From JAMLHH01 sp037189845 (lineage in GTDB: Bacteria > Bacteroidota > Bacteroidia > Chitinophagales > JADIYW01): a DNA stretch of 64,000 nt. Positions within the stretch are counted from its first letter, which is position 1; every line of letters starts with the position of its first letter. The notes below the pieces were generated by a model, which did not search any database, was not told the DNA's origin, and was given only the letters and a program-made list of their open reading frames with translations. The stretch spans positions 83,909 to 147,908 of the forward strand of contig JBBCIS010000006.1 in NCBI GenBank assembly GCA_037189845.1, in the 5' to 3' direction. Shown piece after piece: positions 9,979 to 19,303 of this stretch. A program made the position numbers and the translations under genes.

Positions 9979-10417
9979 TGCTTGATTTGTCAGAATACTT
10001 TGTGTAAAAGGCAGTCAAATTAATCAATTTGATAGACATATCAGAAGATTGGTATTCAAAAAATTTTTTTTACTCAAAAATGTTCACTTGTTTGCCTGAT
10101 TTTAAATGTTAGCTTTAATCTACAATCTAGATAATCAGATTTTTTTAGTTTTTTGACTTGTGTACAATTAATTCGGATTTGTTAAGAATAAAAGAGAATT
10201 AATTATATAAATGGAGCTATGAAAATTAACATACTAATTATTTATAAATATGTTACTGGAAAATCAATGACTGTTTTGATAAATAGTCTTGTTGGAATTT
10301 TGAAAAAAGCAGATGTCAGGTATTCCTTTTGATTATTTTGAACAACTAAAGTGAGAATTTTAAGACAAAAGCAATGTATTTGCTAACTTCGTTTTAAGTT
10401 TTGTTAGAATTTAATTA
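9979..10417. other. 439-bp AT-rich divergent intergenic region with one tiny ORF
   Basis: The region lies between the divergent FAD oxidoreductase and aminotransferase genes and must hold the promoters for both. The only coding-like stretch is a 37-codon plus-strand frame at 10219-10332, which begins MKINILI and ends at TGA. That start resembles the first strand of a family 4 glycosyltransferase, so it could be the stump of a lost gene, but chance is equally possible. I see no strong terminator or direct repeat. Confidence 0.5.
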
Positions 10418-11536
10418 ATGATACCATTTTTTAGAAAAAATTATTTTTTAGAAGATTTAGATAATCTACAATCATTTTATACTGGAAAATATTCTGATAT
10501 CAGAAGTGGTGTTTCCCAATATTGTCAATCTAAATTTTTATATAAAAATTTTCATCTGACAAAATCCTGTACTCAGTCTCTTGAAATTGCTATTATGTCA
10601 CTCAACTTACCTAAAGGTTCTGAAGTGATATTACCTTCATACGGATTTGTTTCTATAGCAAATGCAGTAGTAATAAATGGACTAAAATGTGTGTTTGTAG
10701 ATTGCGATTCTAATACCATGAATATCAGTATCCCTGCAGTCCTAAATGCTATTACTGAAAAAACCAAAGCTATCATTACTATTAATTATTCAGGAATTGC
10801 CTGTGATTATGATCAGCTATTATCTGTGTGTAATAGAAATGAGATTCTTTTGATAGAAGACAACGCACATGGTATCTGTGCAAAGTATAAAGAAAGCTAT
10901 TTAGGAACTTTTGGTGATATTTCTACTATGAGTTTTGATTTTTTCAAGAACATAAACTGTGGAGAAGGCGGTGGTATTATTATTAATAACAGCAGATTTT
11001 TAGATTTCTTTTATAAGACGTATAATTTTGGTACCAACAAAAAAGATTTTTTAGAAGGAAATGTAAATGCCTATGAATGGAAGCAATCAGGAACTAATGC
11101 AATACTAGCGGAGCCTTTAGCTGTAATTCTTAAATATCAACTAGATAATTCAGAACAAATAATTCAAATATTCAAAGATAAATGGCAGTTTTATTATGAA
11201 GAACTTGGCCAACTTGAAAATGATGGGAATATTGAATTAGTGAAGATGCCCGAATTTGCAGAGCATAATGCTCACATGTTTTGGCTAAAGGTAGATTCTG
11301 CTATTACACGTGCCAATCTTATTAGTTATTTGGGAAATAATGGAATAGAAGCGACCTTCCATTATAAACCACTACACACTTCTGAGTTTGGGAAAAAAGT
11401 AGGGGAATTCAGAGGGGAGGATATTAATACTACCAAAGAAAGTGAAAAGTTAATTCGATTGCCTTTTTATTATAGTCTGAAGAAAGATGAACAGGCTGAG
11501 ATACTGGACAGATTATATAATTTCTTCAAAAAGTAA
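10418..11536 (+). CDS. DegT/DnrJ/EryC1/StrS aminotransferase, WecE-like
   Basis: This 372-residue PLP-dependent sugar aminotransferase resembles dTDP-4-amino-4,6-dideoxygalactose transaminase (WecE/RffA). Visible family marks are the LTKSCTQSLEIA segment, EVILPSYGFVS, VFVDCDSNTMNI, LIEDNAHG and the PLP-lysine region SFDFFKNINCGEGGG, where the lysine forms the Schiff base. It would convert a 4-keto (or 3-keto) nucleotide sugar to the amino sugar with glutamate. It opens a six-gene plus-strand operon (10418-17049) that includes amidotransferase and carbamoyltransferase genes, so the amino group may be further modified there. The exact keto position is not deducible. Confidence 0.9.
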   Translation: MIPFFRKNYFLEDLDNLQSFYTGKYSDIRSGVSQYCQSKFLYKNFHLTKSCTQSLEIAIMSLNLPKGSEVILPSYGFVSIANAVVINGLKCVFVDCDSNTMNISIPAVLNAITEKTKAIITINYSGIACDYDQLLSVCNRNEILLIEDNAHGICAKYKESYLGTFGDISTMSFDFFKNINCGEGGGIIINNSRFLDFFYKTYNFGTNKKDFLEGNVNAYEWKQSGTNAILAEPLAVILKYQLDNSEQIIQIFKDKWQFYYEELGQLENDGNIELVKMPEFAEHNAHMFWLKVDSAITRANLISYLGNNGIEATFHYKPLHTSEFGKKVGEFRGEDINTTKESEKLIRLPFYYSLKKDEQAEILDRLYNFFKK

Positions 11537-11545
11537 AGAAGTTTT

Positions 11546-12622
11546 TTGTTTGGACATATTTTTAGGATATCTATATTTATTGGTAATTTCATCGGACAAG
11601 ATAACAAGTTGAACAACGATTTTATTAGAGTAGCTTTAATTGGATATGGATATTGGGGTATCAATATTGCAAGATCAATTTTGTCACTTCCTAACATGAA
11701 ACTGGTATCTGTTTCTGATATCAATAGTGAGAGGATAAAGATGGCACAAAATAATCATGCGGATATTAATGTATATGATTCGTATCTGGATCAGATTGAA
11801 AGTGATTCTTTAGATGCAGTAATTGTAGCAACTCCTGTTAGTACACACTTTGAGGTAGTAAAGAAGTGTTTGGAAAAAGACCTTCATGTCTTATCAGAAA
11901 AAGTACTGTCAGAGAATAAGGAAGAAATTATTTATTTAAAAAATATTGCAGAAAAAAATAAGAAAATATTGGATGTAGGTCTTACATATCTACATAATAA
12001 TATTGTCAGATACATCCATGAGGAGATAAAAAATAATTCTTTAGGAGAGATTTTGTACATAACGCTCAAGCGTACTGGTCTGGGTCCTATAAGAAAAGAT
12101 GTAGATGTAATTACAGATTTAGCAGCACATGATATCTCAATTCTGTTAAAATGGTTTGGTAAGCCTGATTGGGTTTCTTCAGAGGTGATACAAGATTATA
12201 TGACTGGAAATCCGGATATTTGTTTTATTCAAATGGGTTTTGATAATATAATTGCAACAATCCATTGTTCATGGCTGACTCCTATTAAGCAAAGGCTAAT
12301 AGAAGTAGTAGGTAAATCAGGAATGATAATTTTTGATGATATAGGTGTGGAGAAATTGAAAATAATAAAGCCTCAGAAAGAATACTATAAAGAGGTGTTA
12401 GACTTTGGTTCCGCGCAGTTGAAAATATCAAGTGGAGATATTATTATACCCAATATTGATTATTCACAACCTTTGTTAAATGAGTTGGAAGCATTTTATG
12501 ATTTAATACTCAACCAACAAAGTTCTTCAATGCCTGATATATCCATTTCTATTGCAGAGATTTTGATTGCTATAAGACAATCAATTGCTCACAAATCAGC
12601 TAGAATTGTATTGAATAAATGA
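11546..12622 (+). CDS. Gfo/Idh/MocA family oxidoreductase
   Basis: This protein of 358 residues (from the ATG) has an N-terminal Rossmann fold with ALIGYGYWG and an SEKVL segment in the position of the usual EKP motif. The active-site stretch DLAAHDISI supplies the conserved aspartate and histidine. The fold starts only at about residue 27. A TTG at 11609 would give a more typical length, but the ATG lies 9 bp after the preceding stop and is kept. The end overlaps the following GT2 gene by 4 bp (ATGA), indicating coupled translation. It probably oxidises or reduces a nucleotide sugar in the same pathway as the aminotransferase. Confidence 0.87.
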   Translation: MFGHIFRISIFIGNFIGQDNKLNNDFIRVALIGYGYWGINIARSILSLPNMKLVSVSDINSERIKMAQNNHADINVYDSYLDQIESDSLDAVIVATPVSTHFEVVKKCLEKDLHVLSEKVLSENKEEIIYLKNIAEKNKKILDVGLTYLHNNIVRYIHEEIKNNSLGEILYITLKRTGLGPIRKDVDVITDLAAHDISILLKWFGKPDWVSSEVIQDYMTGNPDICFIQMGFDNIIATIHCSWLTPIKQRLIEVVGKSGMIIFDDIGVEKLKIIKPQKEYYKEVLDFGSAQLKISSGDIIIPNIDYSQPLLNELEAFYDLILNQQSSSMPDISISIAEILIAIRQSIAHKSARIVLNK

Positions 12623-13326
12623 CTCCCTATCTGAGTATAGTAATTCCGGTATATAATGAAGAAGAGATTTTGGAATCTTCTATAAATAAGAATATTGATG
12701 TTCTGAAGAAATCCGGTTTCACGTTTGAAATTATAATAGTAAATGACTCTAGTACAGACTCCAGTTCTGAAATTCTCTGTCAAAAATTTTCAGAGAATGA
12801 TTTTGTTGAAATTATTCATCATTCAGAAAATAAAGGATTCGGAGGAGCTGTAAAAACAGGTATTCAGGCTATCAGAGGAGATTACATCTGGTGTATTCCT
12901 GTCGATAGTCCGTTAACAGAGGATACATTCTATGCTTTTGAAAAGCATTTTGGAGAAGCAGATATTTTGATTGGATATAGAATTGAGAGAAAAGGCTATA
13001 ACCAGTGGATGAAATTGAATAGCAAGGTGTTTCATTTTCTTGTTTCTATGTTGTTCAGAATGAAACTTAAAGATTATAACTGGATACACTTATATCGTAA
13101 TAAAATATTTAAAGAAGGCGGAATTCAGATCCAGTTTGATGGTCTCTTTATGTTGGCAGAAGTACTCATTAAAGCAACTAAGAAAGGATATACTATTAAA
13201 GAGTTTCCGGTAGAACAACAGCAACGATTGACAGGTATAGCCAGTGCATCTAAACTGATAAATGTGATAAGAGCCTTAGGAGATATTTTAAAATTTAAGT
13301 TTCTCGATATTCTGAATAAGATATGA
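12619..13326 (+). CDS. Family 2 glycosyltransferase
   Basis: This 235-residue GT-A protein has IVIPVYNEEE at residues 7-16 and the IIIVNDSSTD nucleotide-binding motif near D43. The usual second acidic motif (DAD or DGD) is replaced by VDSP around D96, so metal binding is less typical than in the other GT2 proteins here. It has no membrane helices. Its start overlaps the stop of the preceding oxidoreductase gene. It probably transfers a sugar made by this operon to a polyprenyl phosphate or another acceptor; the substrate is unknown. Confidence 0.85.
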   Translation: MTPYLSIVIPVYNEEEILESSINKNIDVLKKSGFTFEIIIVNDSSTDSSSEILCQKFSENDFVEIIHHSENKGFGGAVKTGIQAIRGDYIWCIPVDSPLTEDTFYAFEKHFGEADILIGYRIERKGYNQWMKLNSKVFHFLVSMLFRMKLKDYNWIHLYRNKIFKEGGIQIQFDGLFMLAEVLIKATKKGYTIKEFPVEQQQRLTGIASASKLINVIRALGDILKFKFLDILNKI

Positions 13327-13345
13327 AATCGTTTAATTTAGAATC

Positions 13346-14173
13346 ATGAAACTTGCGCTCGGACAATTGTTAGTAGAAGGTGGAGAGCCCCAAAGGAATC
13401 TGGAAAGAGCCAGGCGCATGATTCAAAAAGCAGCAGCACAATCATGTGATATTATCCTATTACCAGAAACATTGGATTTTGCCTGGACACATCCGAGTGC
13501 ATTAGTGGAGAATCAAACTATACCCGGAGTGTTTTCGGACTTCTTCTGTCATCTGGCGAAAGAATTTAAAATTTTTATATGCTTGGGACTTTCTGAAAAA
13601 GCGGAAGATAAAAACTATAACACAGCAATACTCATCAATACAGATGGAGAAATTATTCTGAAACACAGAAAAATTAACCTTTTGGAAGTGGAATTTCCAT
13701 TTTATGAAGTAGGGCAAAAATTGGAGGTCGTTGATACTATCTTGGGTAAAATCGGAGTTAATATCTGTGCGGATAATTATGGAGATGCTTTACACTTAGG
13801 ACATGCCCTAGCCAGAATGGGTGCCCAAATAATACTGTCACCTTCATCTTGGACAGTAGATTACCATGTCACTGAGATAGACGAACCATATTATGATAAG
13901 TGGGTCAAGCCATTTCAATTGTTGGCATCCATGCATGAAATCATAGTGGCGAGTGCTACCAGCGTAGGATATATAGTTGGAGGACCTTATGAAGGGAAAA
14001 AAAGTATTGGAAAATCTTTAGTAGTGGATAAAAACGGAATACTTGCAGAAGGAGTATTCAATGAGTTTGCGGGCGACTTGCAAATAGTCGAATTAGAAAT
14101 TTCTAAGAATAATATAAAAGGAACGCAAATTGGACAATCATTGAAAAAGAAAGGATATCGTTTCGATTTATAG
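13346..14173 (+). CDS. Carbon-nitrogen hydrolase (nitrilase superfamily amidase)
   Basis: This 275-residue protein keeps the Glu-Lys-Cys catalytic triad of the nitrilase superfamily: E41 in LLPE, K109 in KHRKIN and C141 in NICADN. Members hydrolyse amides or carbamoyl compounds. In glutamine-dependent NAD synthetase a domain of this family hydrolyses glutamine and passes ammonia to a PP-loop synthetase domain. Here the next gene, 27 bp downstream, is a PP-loop amidotransferase that needs an ammonia source, and no HisH-like glutaminase is visible in the window. A glutaminase role for this protein is therefore attractive, but it is inference. Confidence 0.9.
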   Translation: MKLALGQLLVEGGEPQRNLERARRMIQKAAAQSCDIILLPETLDFAWTHPSALVENQTIPGVFSDFFCHLAKEFKIFICLGLSEKAEDKNYNTAILINTDGEIILKHRKINLLEVEFPFYEVGQKLEVVDTILGKIGVNICADNYGDALHLGHALARMGAQIILSPSSWTVDYHVTEIDEPYYDKWVKPFQLLASMHEIIVASATSVGYIVGGPYEGKKSIGKSLVVDKNGILAEGVFNEFAGDLQIVELEISKNNIKGTQIGQSLKKKGYRFDL

Positions 14174-14200
14174 TAAATTTATTCGGTACAAATCAGCAAA

Positions 14201-15427
14201 ATGAATAGTCCTTTTACGCAAGTAGGTGAAAAAGTCATCGTCAATGGCAAAATTACTGATATAGAGTATCAGATATGTACACGTTGCTGTCAGGATGCTA
14301 CTATTCCTAATATTAAATTTGATGAGAGTGGGGAATGCAACTACTGTCATTTTCACGATATGATGACAGAGATATTTCCCAACGGAGAAAAAGGAAAGCA
14401 AATCCTTTCTAAACTTTTTGCGGAAGTAAAGAAAAAAGGGAAAGCAAAAAAATATGACTGCGTAGCCGGAATCAGTGGAGGACGTGATAGCATTTATTTA
14501 CTCTATTTTTTAGTGAAAATCTGGGGCTTGCGTCCTTTGGCGGTACATTTTAATGATGGTTTTGATAATCCGGTCGCAGGAGAAAACATGGTCAATGCCT
14601 GTAGGATCTTAGGTGTGGAGTTGCGTACTATTACCTCTGACTGGCGGGAAGCCAAGCAATTGAAAATAGATTTTCTGAAAGCATCCACTCCGGATCTGAA
14701 TATGGGTACCGACATAGGCATCGCATCTTCGCTGTATGGTGTGGCAGCCAAAGAAAATATCAAATATGTCTTCATAGGACAATCTTTTCGCACAGAAGGA
14801 ATTAAACCTTTATCATGGGCTTTTTTTGACGGTGATTATCTGAGAAATGTACATCAGCAATTTAGTGATCTTCCCTTGAGAAAATGGAAACCTTTTGATC
14901 CGGGATTTCATTTGGGAGTTAAGGAGCTTTTTTATTATACTGTTATAAAAGGCATATATACTTACACACCTCTGTATTATTGGGATTATATCCGTCCGGA
15001 GGCACAAAGGATTATTGAAAACGAACTAGAATGGGTGTATCCCGGAGCGCATTACTTTGATGATTTGTATCACAGTTTAATCAAGTATGTACATCGGGTC
15101 AAATTCAATATTGATATGAATATGAATAGCGATGCTGCACTCGTACGCTCAGGATTTTTGTCCAGAGAGGAAGCATTGAAAAGAGCACATAGTATCTATC
15201 AGATCGAAGATCCCAAGGTGATAGATTTGTGTATCAAAAGATTGGGAATTACTCGCAATGAACTGAACGAGTGGATGGCATTACCGCCTAAAACTTTCAT
15301 AGATTATCCTACGATGTACAATTGGATCAGACCTTTTAGATGGTTAATCAAAATAGCTTCTCATTTCAATTTTGTGCCTAAGGTGGCATATTATAAGTAT
15401 TTTGTCCTCAATAAAGATGTAAAGTAG
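14201..15427 (+). CDS. N-acetyl sugar amidotransferase (WbpG/PseA/LegA-like)
   Basis: This 408-residue protein has four cysteines in two CxxC pairs at the N-terminus (C26/C29 and C46/C49, probably zinc-binding). An ATP-pyrophosphatase loop SGGRDS follows at 92-97, then AVHFNDGFDN. This is the pattern of the sugar amidotransferases WbpG, PseA and LegA. These turn an N-acetyl group into an acetamidino group, or make related amidines, using ATP and ammonia from a glutaminase partner. It sits between the carbon-nitrogen hydrolase and the carbamoyltransferase, only 2 bp before the latter. The likely role is amidination of the amino sugar built by this operon. Confidence 0.92.
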   Translation: MNSPFTQVGEKVIVNGKITDIEYQICTRCCQDATIPNIKFDESGECNYCHFHDMMTEIFPNGEKGKQILSKLFAEVKKKGKAKKYDCVAGISGGRDSIYLLYFLVKIWGLRPLAVHFNDGFDNPVAGENMVNACRILGVELRTITSDWREAKQLKIDFLKASTPDLNMGTDIGIASSLYGVAAKENIKYVFIGQSFRTEGIKPLSWAFFDGDYLRNVHQQFSDLPLRKWKPFDPGFHLGVKELFYYTVIKGIYTYTPLYYWDYIRPEAQRIIENELEWVYPGAHYFDDLYHSLIKYVHRVKFNIDMNMNSDAALVRSGFLSREEALKRAHSIYQIEDPKVIDLCIKRLGITRNELNEWMALPPKTFIDYPTMYNWIRPFRWLIKIASHFNFVPKVAYYKYFVLNKDVK

Positions 15428-15429
15428 AT

Positions 15430-17049
15430 ATGTACATTCTCGGTATAAATGGAGGTGTCAGATTGGGCTACAGAGATGCTTCCGCAGTGTTGACACTTGA
15501 CGGAAAGGTGATAGCGGCTGTAGAAGAAGAACGGCTCAACAGAATCAAATCCTCTCCGCACCAGCTTCCCGAATTGGCGATAAAACAAGTGTTGGAAATA
15601 GCTGGAATCACTCTAAAAGAAGTCGGGATAATAGCTACGCACGGCAGCACCTGGGGTGAACAATACGGACATGTTATGAGAAATTTTTTTCAGACAAATT
15701 TTGCACATATACCACATTTGATGAGATTTCATCACCATGATTGTCATGCTGCCGGTTCATATTTCTCTTCCGGCTTGGATGAGGCACTAGTATTTACTTT
15801 TGATAATTCCGGAGACGGGATAGGGACTCAGGTAACATTGGCAAAAGAGGAAAATCTCGAAGTTTTAGAAAGGATAGAAAGGCCTAATAGCCTGGGAATG
15901 TTCTATGGGATGGTGACGCAATACTGTGGTTTTATAAGGGATAGCGATGAATATAAGCTGATGGGGCTTGCTCCTTACGGAAGGCCTCAAATAGATTTAT
16001 CTGATATTTTAAGAGTAAGTCAAGAGGGTTTTGAGCTCAATAACGAATATATCCAGAAAATAGAACCTGGTCAACCACAACCAAGCATTCAACAAGCTAT
16101 ATATAGTGAAAAACTGATACAGAAATTTGGTATGAGAAGATTATCTCACCAAGAATATACTCAGTTTTATAAAGATTTTGCTGCTTCAGCACAAGCACAG
16201 ATAGAGTTGGCAATGACCAATCTGATACGAAAATATATCATCCAAACTGGAGTGAGAAAAATCTGTATTTCAGGTGGAGTAGGTTTGAATTGTGCTGCCA
16301 ACAAAGTGATTTTAGAAATGCCTGAAGTCGAATTTTTATTTGTTCAACCCGCTTCAGGGGATACAGGAATTTCACAGGGAGCAGCATATCTGGCAAATAT
16401 TTCAAAAGGAATTTTTCCTGAGAAAATGTCAGATGTTTACTGGGGAAAATCTTATTCTGACGAAGAAATAGGTGACTATATACAGAAATTAGGATTAAAG
16501 GCAACGAAAATAGCAAATCCGGCAAAAATAGCAGCAGAGCTGGTTGTTGCAGGAAAAGTCATTGGTTGGTTTCAAGGCAGGATGGAATTTGGTCCGAGAG
16601 CGTTGGGTAACAGAAGTATTCTTGCCAATCCGTTATTGAAAGATGTACAATCCATAGTCAATCAGAAAATCAAATTTAGAGAAGGATTCAGACCATTTTG
16701 TCCGTCTTTGTTAGAAGAAGATTTTGATTTGTATTTTGATGGAAAACAAAAGGTTGCTCAGTATATGACTATCAACTATAAAGCAAAAGATGGTGTAAAA
16801 GAATTGCTTCCGGGAGTCATACATGTCAATGACACTGCAAGAATCCAGACAGTTACCGAGAAGAGTAATCTCTTATTTTATCAATATCTTCAGGAATTGA
16901 AGAAACTGACAGGTCATGGAGTAACTCTTAATACAAGTTTCAATGTTAATCATCAGCCAATAGTAGAAAATCCCATTCAGGCCGTCTCTACCTTTTACGG
17001 AAGCGGGATGGATGCATTGGTGATAGGAAAGTATCTTTTGAAAAAATAA
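15430..17049 (+). CDS. Carbamoyltransferase (NodU/CmcH family)
   Basis: This 539-residue protein has the family start ILGINGGVRLGYRDASA, an EEERLNRIK segment, and the metal- and ATP-binding histidines HHHDCHAAGSYF (H102 and H106). A TFDNSGDG motif is near D125, and the C-terminal half has EFGPRALGNRSI and TSFNVNHQPIV. NodU/CmcH enzymes use carbamoyl phosphate and ATP to carbamoylate a hydroxyl of a sugar or antibiotic. As the last gene of the 10418-17049 operon it probably adds a carbamoyl group to the glycan or its precursor. The full family length is present. Confidence 0.94.
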   Translation: MYILGINGGVRLGYRDASAVLTLDGKVIAAVEEERLNRIKSSPHQLPELAIKQVLEIAGITLKEVGIIATHGSTWGEQYGHVMRNFFQTNFAHIPHLMRFHHHDCHAAGSYFSSGLDEALVFTFDNSGDGIGTQVTLAKEENLEVLERIERPNSLGMFYGMVTQYCGFIRDSDEYKLMGLAPYGRPQIDLSDILRVSQEGFELNNEYIQKIEPGQPQPSIQQAIYSEKLIQKFGMRRLSHQEYTQFYKDFAASAQAQIELAMTNLIRKYIIQTGVRKICISGGVGLNCAANKVILEMPEVEFLFVQPASGDTGISQGAAYLANISKGIFPEKMSDVYWGKSYSDEEIGDYIQKLGLKATKIANPAKIAAELVVAGKVIGWFQGRMEFGPRALGNRSILANPLLKDVQSIVNQKIKFREGFRPFCPSLLEEDFDLYFDGKQKVAQYMTINYKAKDGVKELLPGVIHVNDTARIQTVTEKSNLLFYQYLQELKKLTGHGVTLNTSFNVNHQPIVENPIQAVSTFYGSGMDALVIGKYLLKK

Positions 17050-17271
17050 ATGAGATTTGTATACGTTTTCCGGAAGGGGAAACAACCATTACCTAATACT
17101 TTTTGACACATTTCTTCAGTATACTGTTCCGATGCGTAGTAGTAGTCTTTTAGTAAGATATACAATATGGAAAAACATGAGAGTCATAGATTCGCAAACA
17201 TCTGATTATTTTAATTTGTCAAATCAGTACTGAGAATTTCAGTATAATTATAGGTATTTTGACCTGATACA

Positions 17272-18606
17272 ATGAAAAATAAGGAGATAATCTTTTCGTC
17301 TGTTGTTCTGACCATCATAATGCTGATCAGCTGGATCGTATCATATAGCAATATTCAGGAAATGTTCAGAGTATCTGTACTGGCATTTATAGGAATGATG
17401 ATATTGTTGTTGTCAGTTTCTCTTTTTTTGAGAACTGCTTTACTCAGATTGTCATTAATGTCTTTTTCAGTTTTTATATTATTAGTGGAATTACTACTGT
17501 TTTTAGGTGTGAAGACCAAAGTGCTTTCAACTCATAGATTTCAGCCTGTGACAGATTTTTATTTTGATAAATTACCTGTTTTTTCTGAGTCTTCTGTAAG
17601 CTTTGACAGTGTTTTGGGCTACAGATGGAATAGAGATTCCGTCACGGTGAGAAAGTTCGCAATGGAAACTATGGTTTTTGAGAATACTTTCAAAGGCAAT
17701 AATTTTGGTCAACATTCAAGCAGAGAATACTTTCAAAGAAAATCTAGCAATCATGTAAAAAGATGGATAATTTTTGGTGATTCATTCACAGATGCGTATT
17801 TTTTAAAGAGAGGTTGGGTAGATGTGCTGGATAGCTTATACAAAGCTTCAGAAGATTCTGTCGAATTATACTCCTTTTCTGTAAATGGAGGAGGAATTAA
17901 AAACTGGTATCAAATATTTACCCGGTTTTTGGAATCAGATTTTGAATATGACGGAGTTGTCTTTGCAGTTTTTGGAAATGATCTGGCGAGAGATTTTTTT
18001 GTGATGCATCAGGATAGTGGAAAAACTTTGAGTCAATATTATGGAACACCTCCTGATATGGATATGGTGAAAATGGATTTGAATGAAAATAAAAGAATAA
18101 TCAACGAAAACAACATTCATTCAGAAGTGGATTCGAGATGGTATGTTTCTAGAACTTTGAATTATGTCTATCGGACATGTCTGGAAATTAAATATTATCG
18201 GTCATTGAAGAATAGCACTCAGGACTTACGGGAGCAATTTATTCAACCTGCAGATTTGAGGTTGGATGACAAATATTTCATTAAAAAATACGGAGATAAA
18301 TATTATTTGTTTGCTCAAATGCTGCTTTCTTTGAAACATTCACATAAATCTGTAGCTGCAATATCTATTCCGGATGAATATGGATTATCGCTGAACAGAG
18401 CCTCCAAGACCACCTCTGTACAACAGGAACTATCTTGGATCAGTAAAGAATTTGGTCTTACTTATATTGATGGGTATCACCTTCTGTTAAAATATACCTC
18501 TGATAATGTGGAAGCATTTATACCTTTGGACGGACATTGGAATCAGCACACTTCCGATAGTTTTGCAAAGGCAATTTATAAAGATTATAATACCTTTTTT
18601 AGGTGA
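17272..18606 (+). CDS. Membrane-anchored SGNH/GDSL hydrolase, AlgX/AlgJ-like
   Basis: This 444-residue protein has three N-terminal membrane helices (about residues 7-24, 32-52 and 58-79) and then a large, presumably periplasmic, SGNH domain. The catalytic blocks are visible: GDSFTD with S171, NGGG at 205-208, GND at 235-237, and a late DGHW with D420 and H422. The DxH spacing is that of the AlgJ/AlgX acetyltransferases rather than the DxxH of ordinary GDSL esterases. A role in adding or removing acyl groups on an exported glycan fits the locus. It stands alone between a 222-bp and a 91-bp gap. Confidence 0.8.
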   Translation: MKNKEIIFSSVVLTIIMLISWIVSYSNIQEMFRVSVLAFIGMMILLLSVSLFLRTALLRLSLMSFSVFILLVELLLFLGVKTKVLSTHRFQPVTDFYFDKLPVFSESSVSFDSVLGYRWNRDSVTVRKFAMETMVFENTFKGNNFGQHSSREYFQRKSSNHVKRWIIFGDSFTDAYFLKRGWVDVLDSLYKASEDSVELYSFSVNGGGIKNWYQIFTRFLESDFEYDGVVFAVFGNDLARDFFVMHQDSGKTLSQYYGTPPDMDMVKMDLNENKRIINENNIHSEVDSRWYVSRTLNYVYRTCLEIKYYRSLKNSTQDLREQFIQPADLRLDDKYFIKKYGDKYYLFAQMLLSLKHSHKSVAAISIPDEYGLSLNRASKTTSVQQELSWISKEFGLTYIDGYHLLLKYTSDNVEAFIPLDGHWNQHTSDSFAKAIYKDYNTFFR

Positions 18607-18697
18607 TAAGGTTATATTTTAATGGACTATTTATGAATATTGCTGCAGGATATTGGAGTATGTTTTTGAGATAGAATCGTATTTGAGATTGGTAAAC

Positions 18698-19303
18698 TTA
18701 TCTTTCATTTGAGCTGAAAAGCCATTTGATCTGATATATAATTCCGATTGAGATATTCAACATTATGATGGGAAGATACCAATATAATGAAAGATAGATT
18801 TTTCTTATTTCTATATCTTTATTAATAAAATTATGAATGATTTTTTTGTATGATAAATAAAATATACAGCATGCTATTAGCACTATCCCACAGCCTGCGA
18901 ATATGGCCAGGAAAGAAAAGCCTAATATTCCCAAATCCCAATCCATCATGGTAGTAAATATCCACATAGAGAAAACTATAGAAAAAATATTACTCAACTG
19001 ATATATAAAATAGACTCCCTTATTCGGAATTTTTTTATTTGTATGATATGATAAAATAGCAAAATATAATGTAGTCATTTTGCTGATATCATGCCTCGAA
19101 TACAGATCATTTCCTATTATTAGCTTGCCAGAGTTAAAAGAAGACTTATTGCTATCCTGATCATCTATAATTTCATAATTTAATTTTTGTGCAAGCTCTT
19201 TTAAATGTTCAATCAGAAAATTTCTATAGTTCTTTCCAAATACCTTCCATAAGAAAAGTGCGTTGACAAGTATAGTAAATGCAATTATTAATATAAACAG
19301 CAT
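18698..19303 (-). CDS. Small polytopic membrane protein, unknown
   Basis: This 201-residue protein has an N-terminal helix (about 1-20), a soluble stretch of about 80 residues, and three more hydrophobic segments (about 105-125, 128-152 and 168-192). No motif identifies a function. It lies on the minus strand between the SGNH hydrolase and the GT2 gene, with 252 bp separating it from the stop of the GT2 gene, so it may have its own promoter. Confidence 0.65.
   Translation of the reverse strand: MLFILIIAFTILVNALFLWKVFGKNYRNFLIEHLKELAQKLNYEIIDDQDSNKSSFNSGKLIIGNDLYSRHDISKMTTLYFAILSYHTNKKIPNKGVYFIYQLSNIFSIVFSMWIFTTMMDWDLGILGFSFLAIFAGCGIVLIACCIFYLSYKKIIHNFINKDIEIRKIYLSLYWYLPIIMLNISIGIIYQIKWLFSSNER

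Noticed and set aside
12619..13326. Calling this GT2 inactive because the second acidic motif reads VDSP
   Set aside because: Single-aspartate variants are known among GT2 enzymes, and the gene is tightly embedded in the operon, so loss of function is not supported.
17064..17082. Possible terminator hairpin after the carbamoyltransferase gene
   Set aside because: A 7-bp stem (GTTTTCC with GGGAAAC, one G-T pair) is present, but no T run follows directly, so it was not called.
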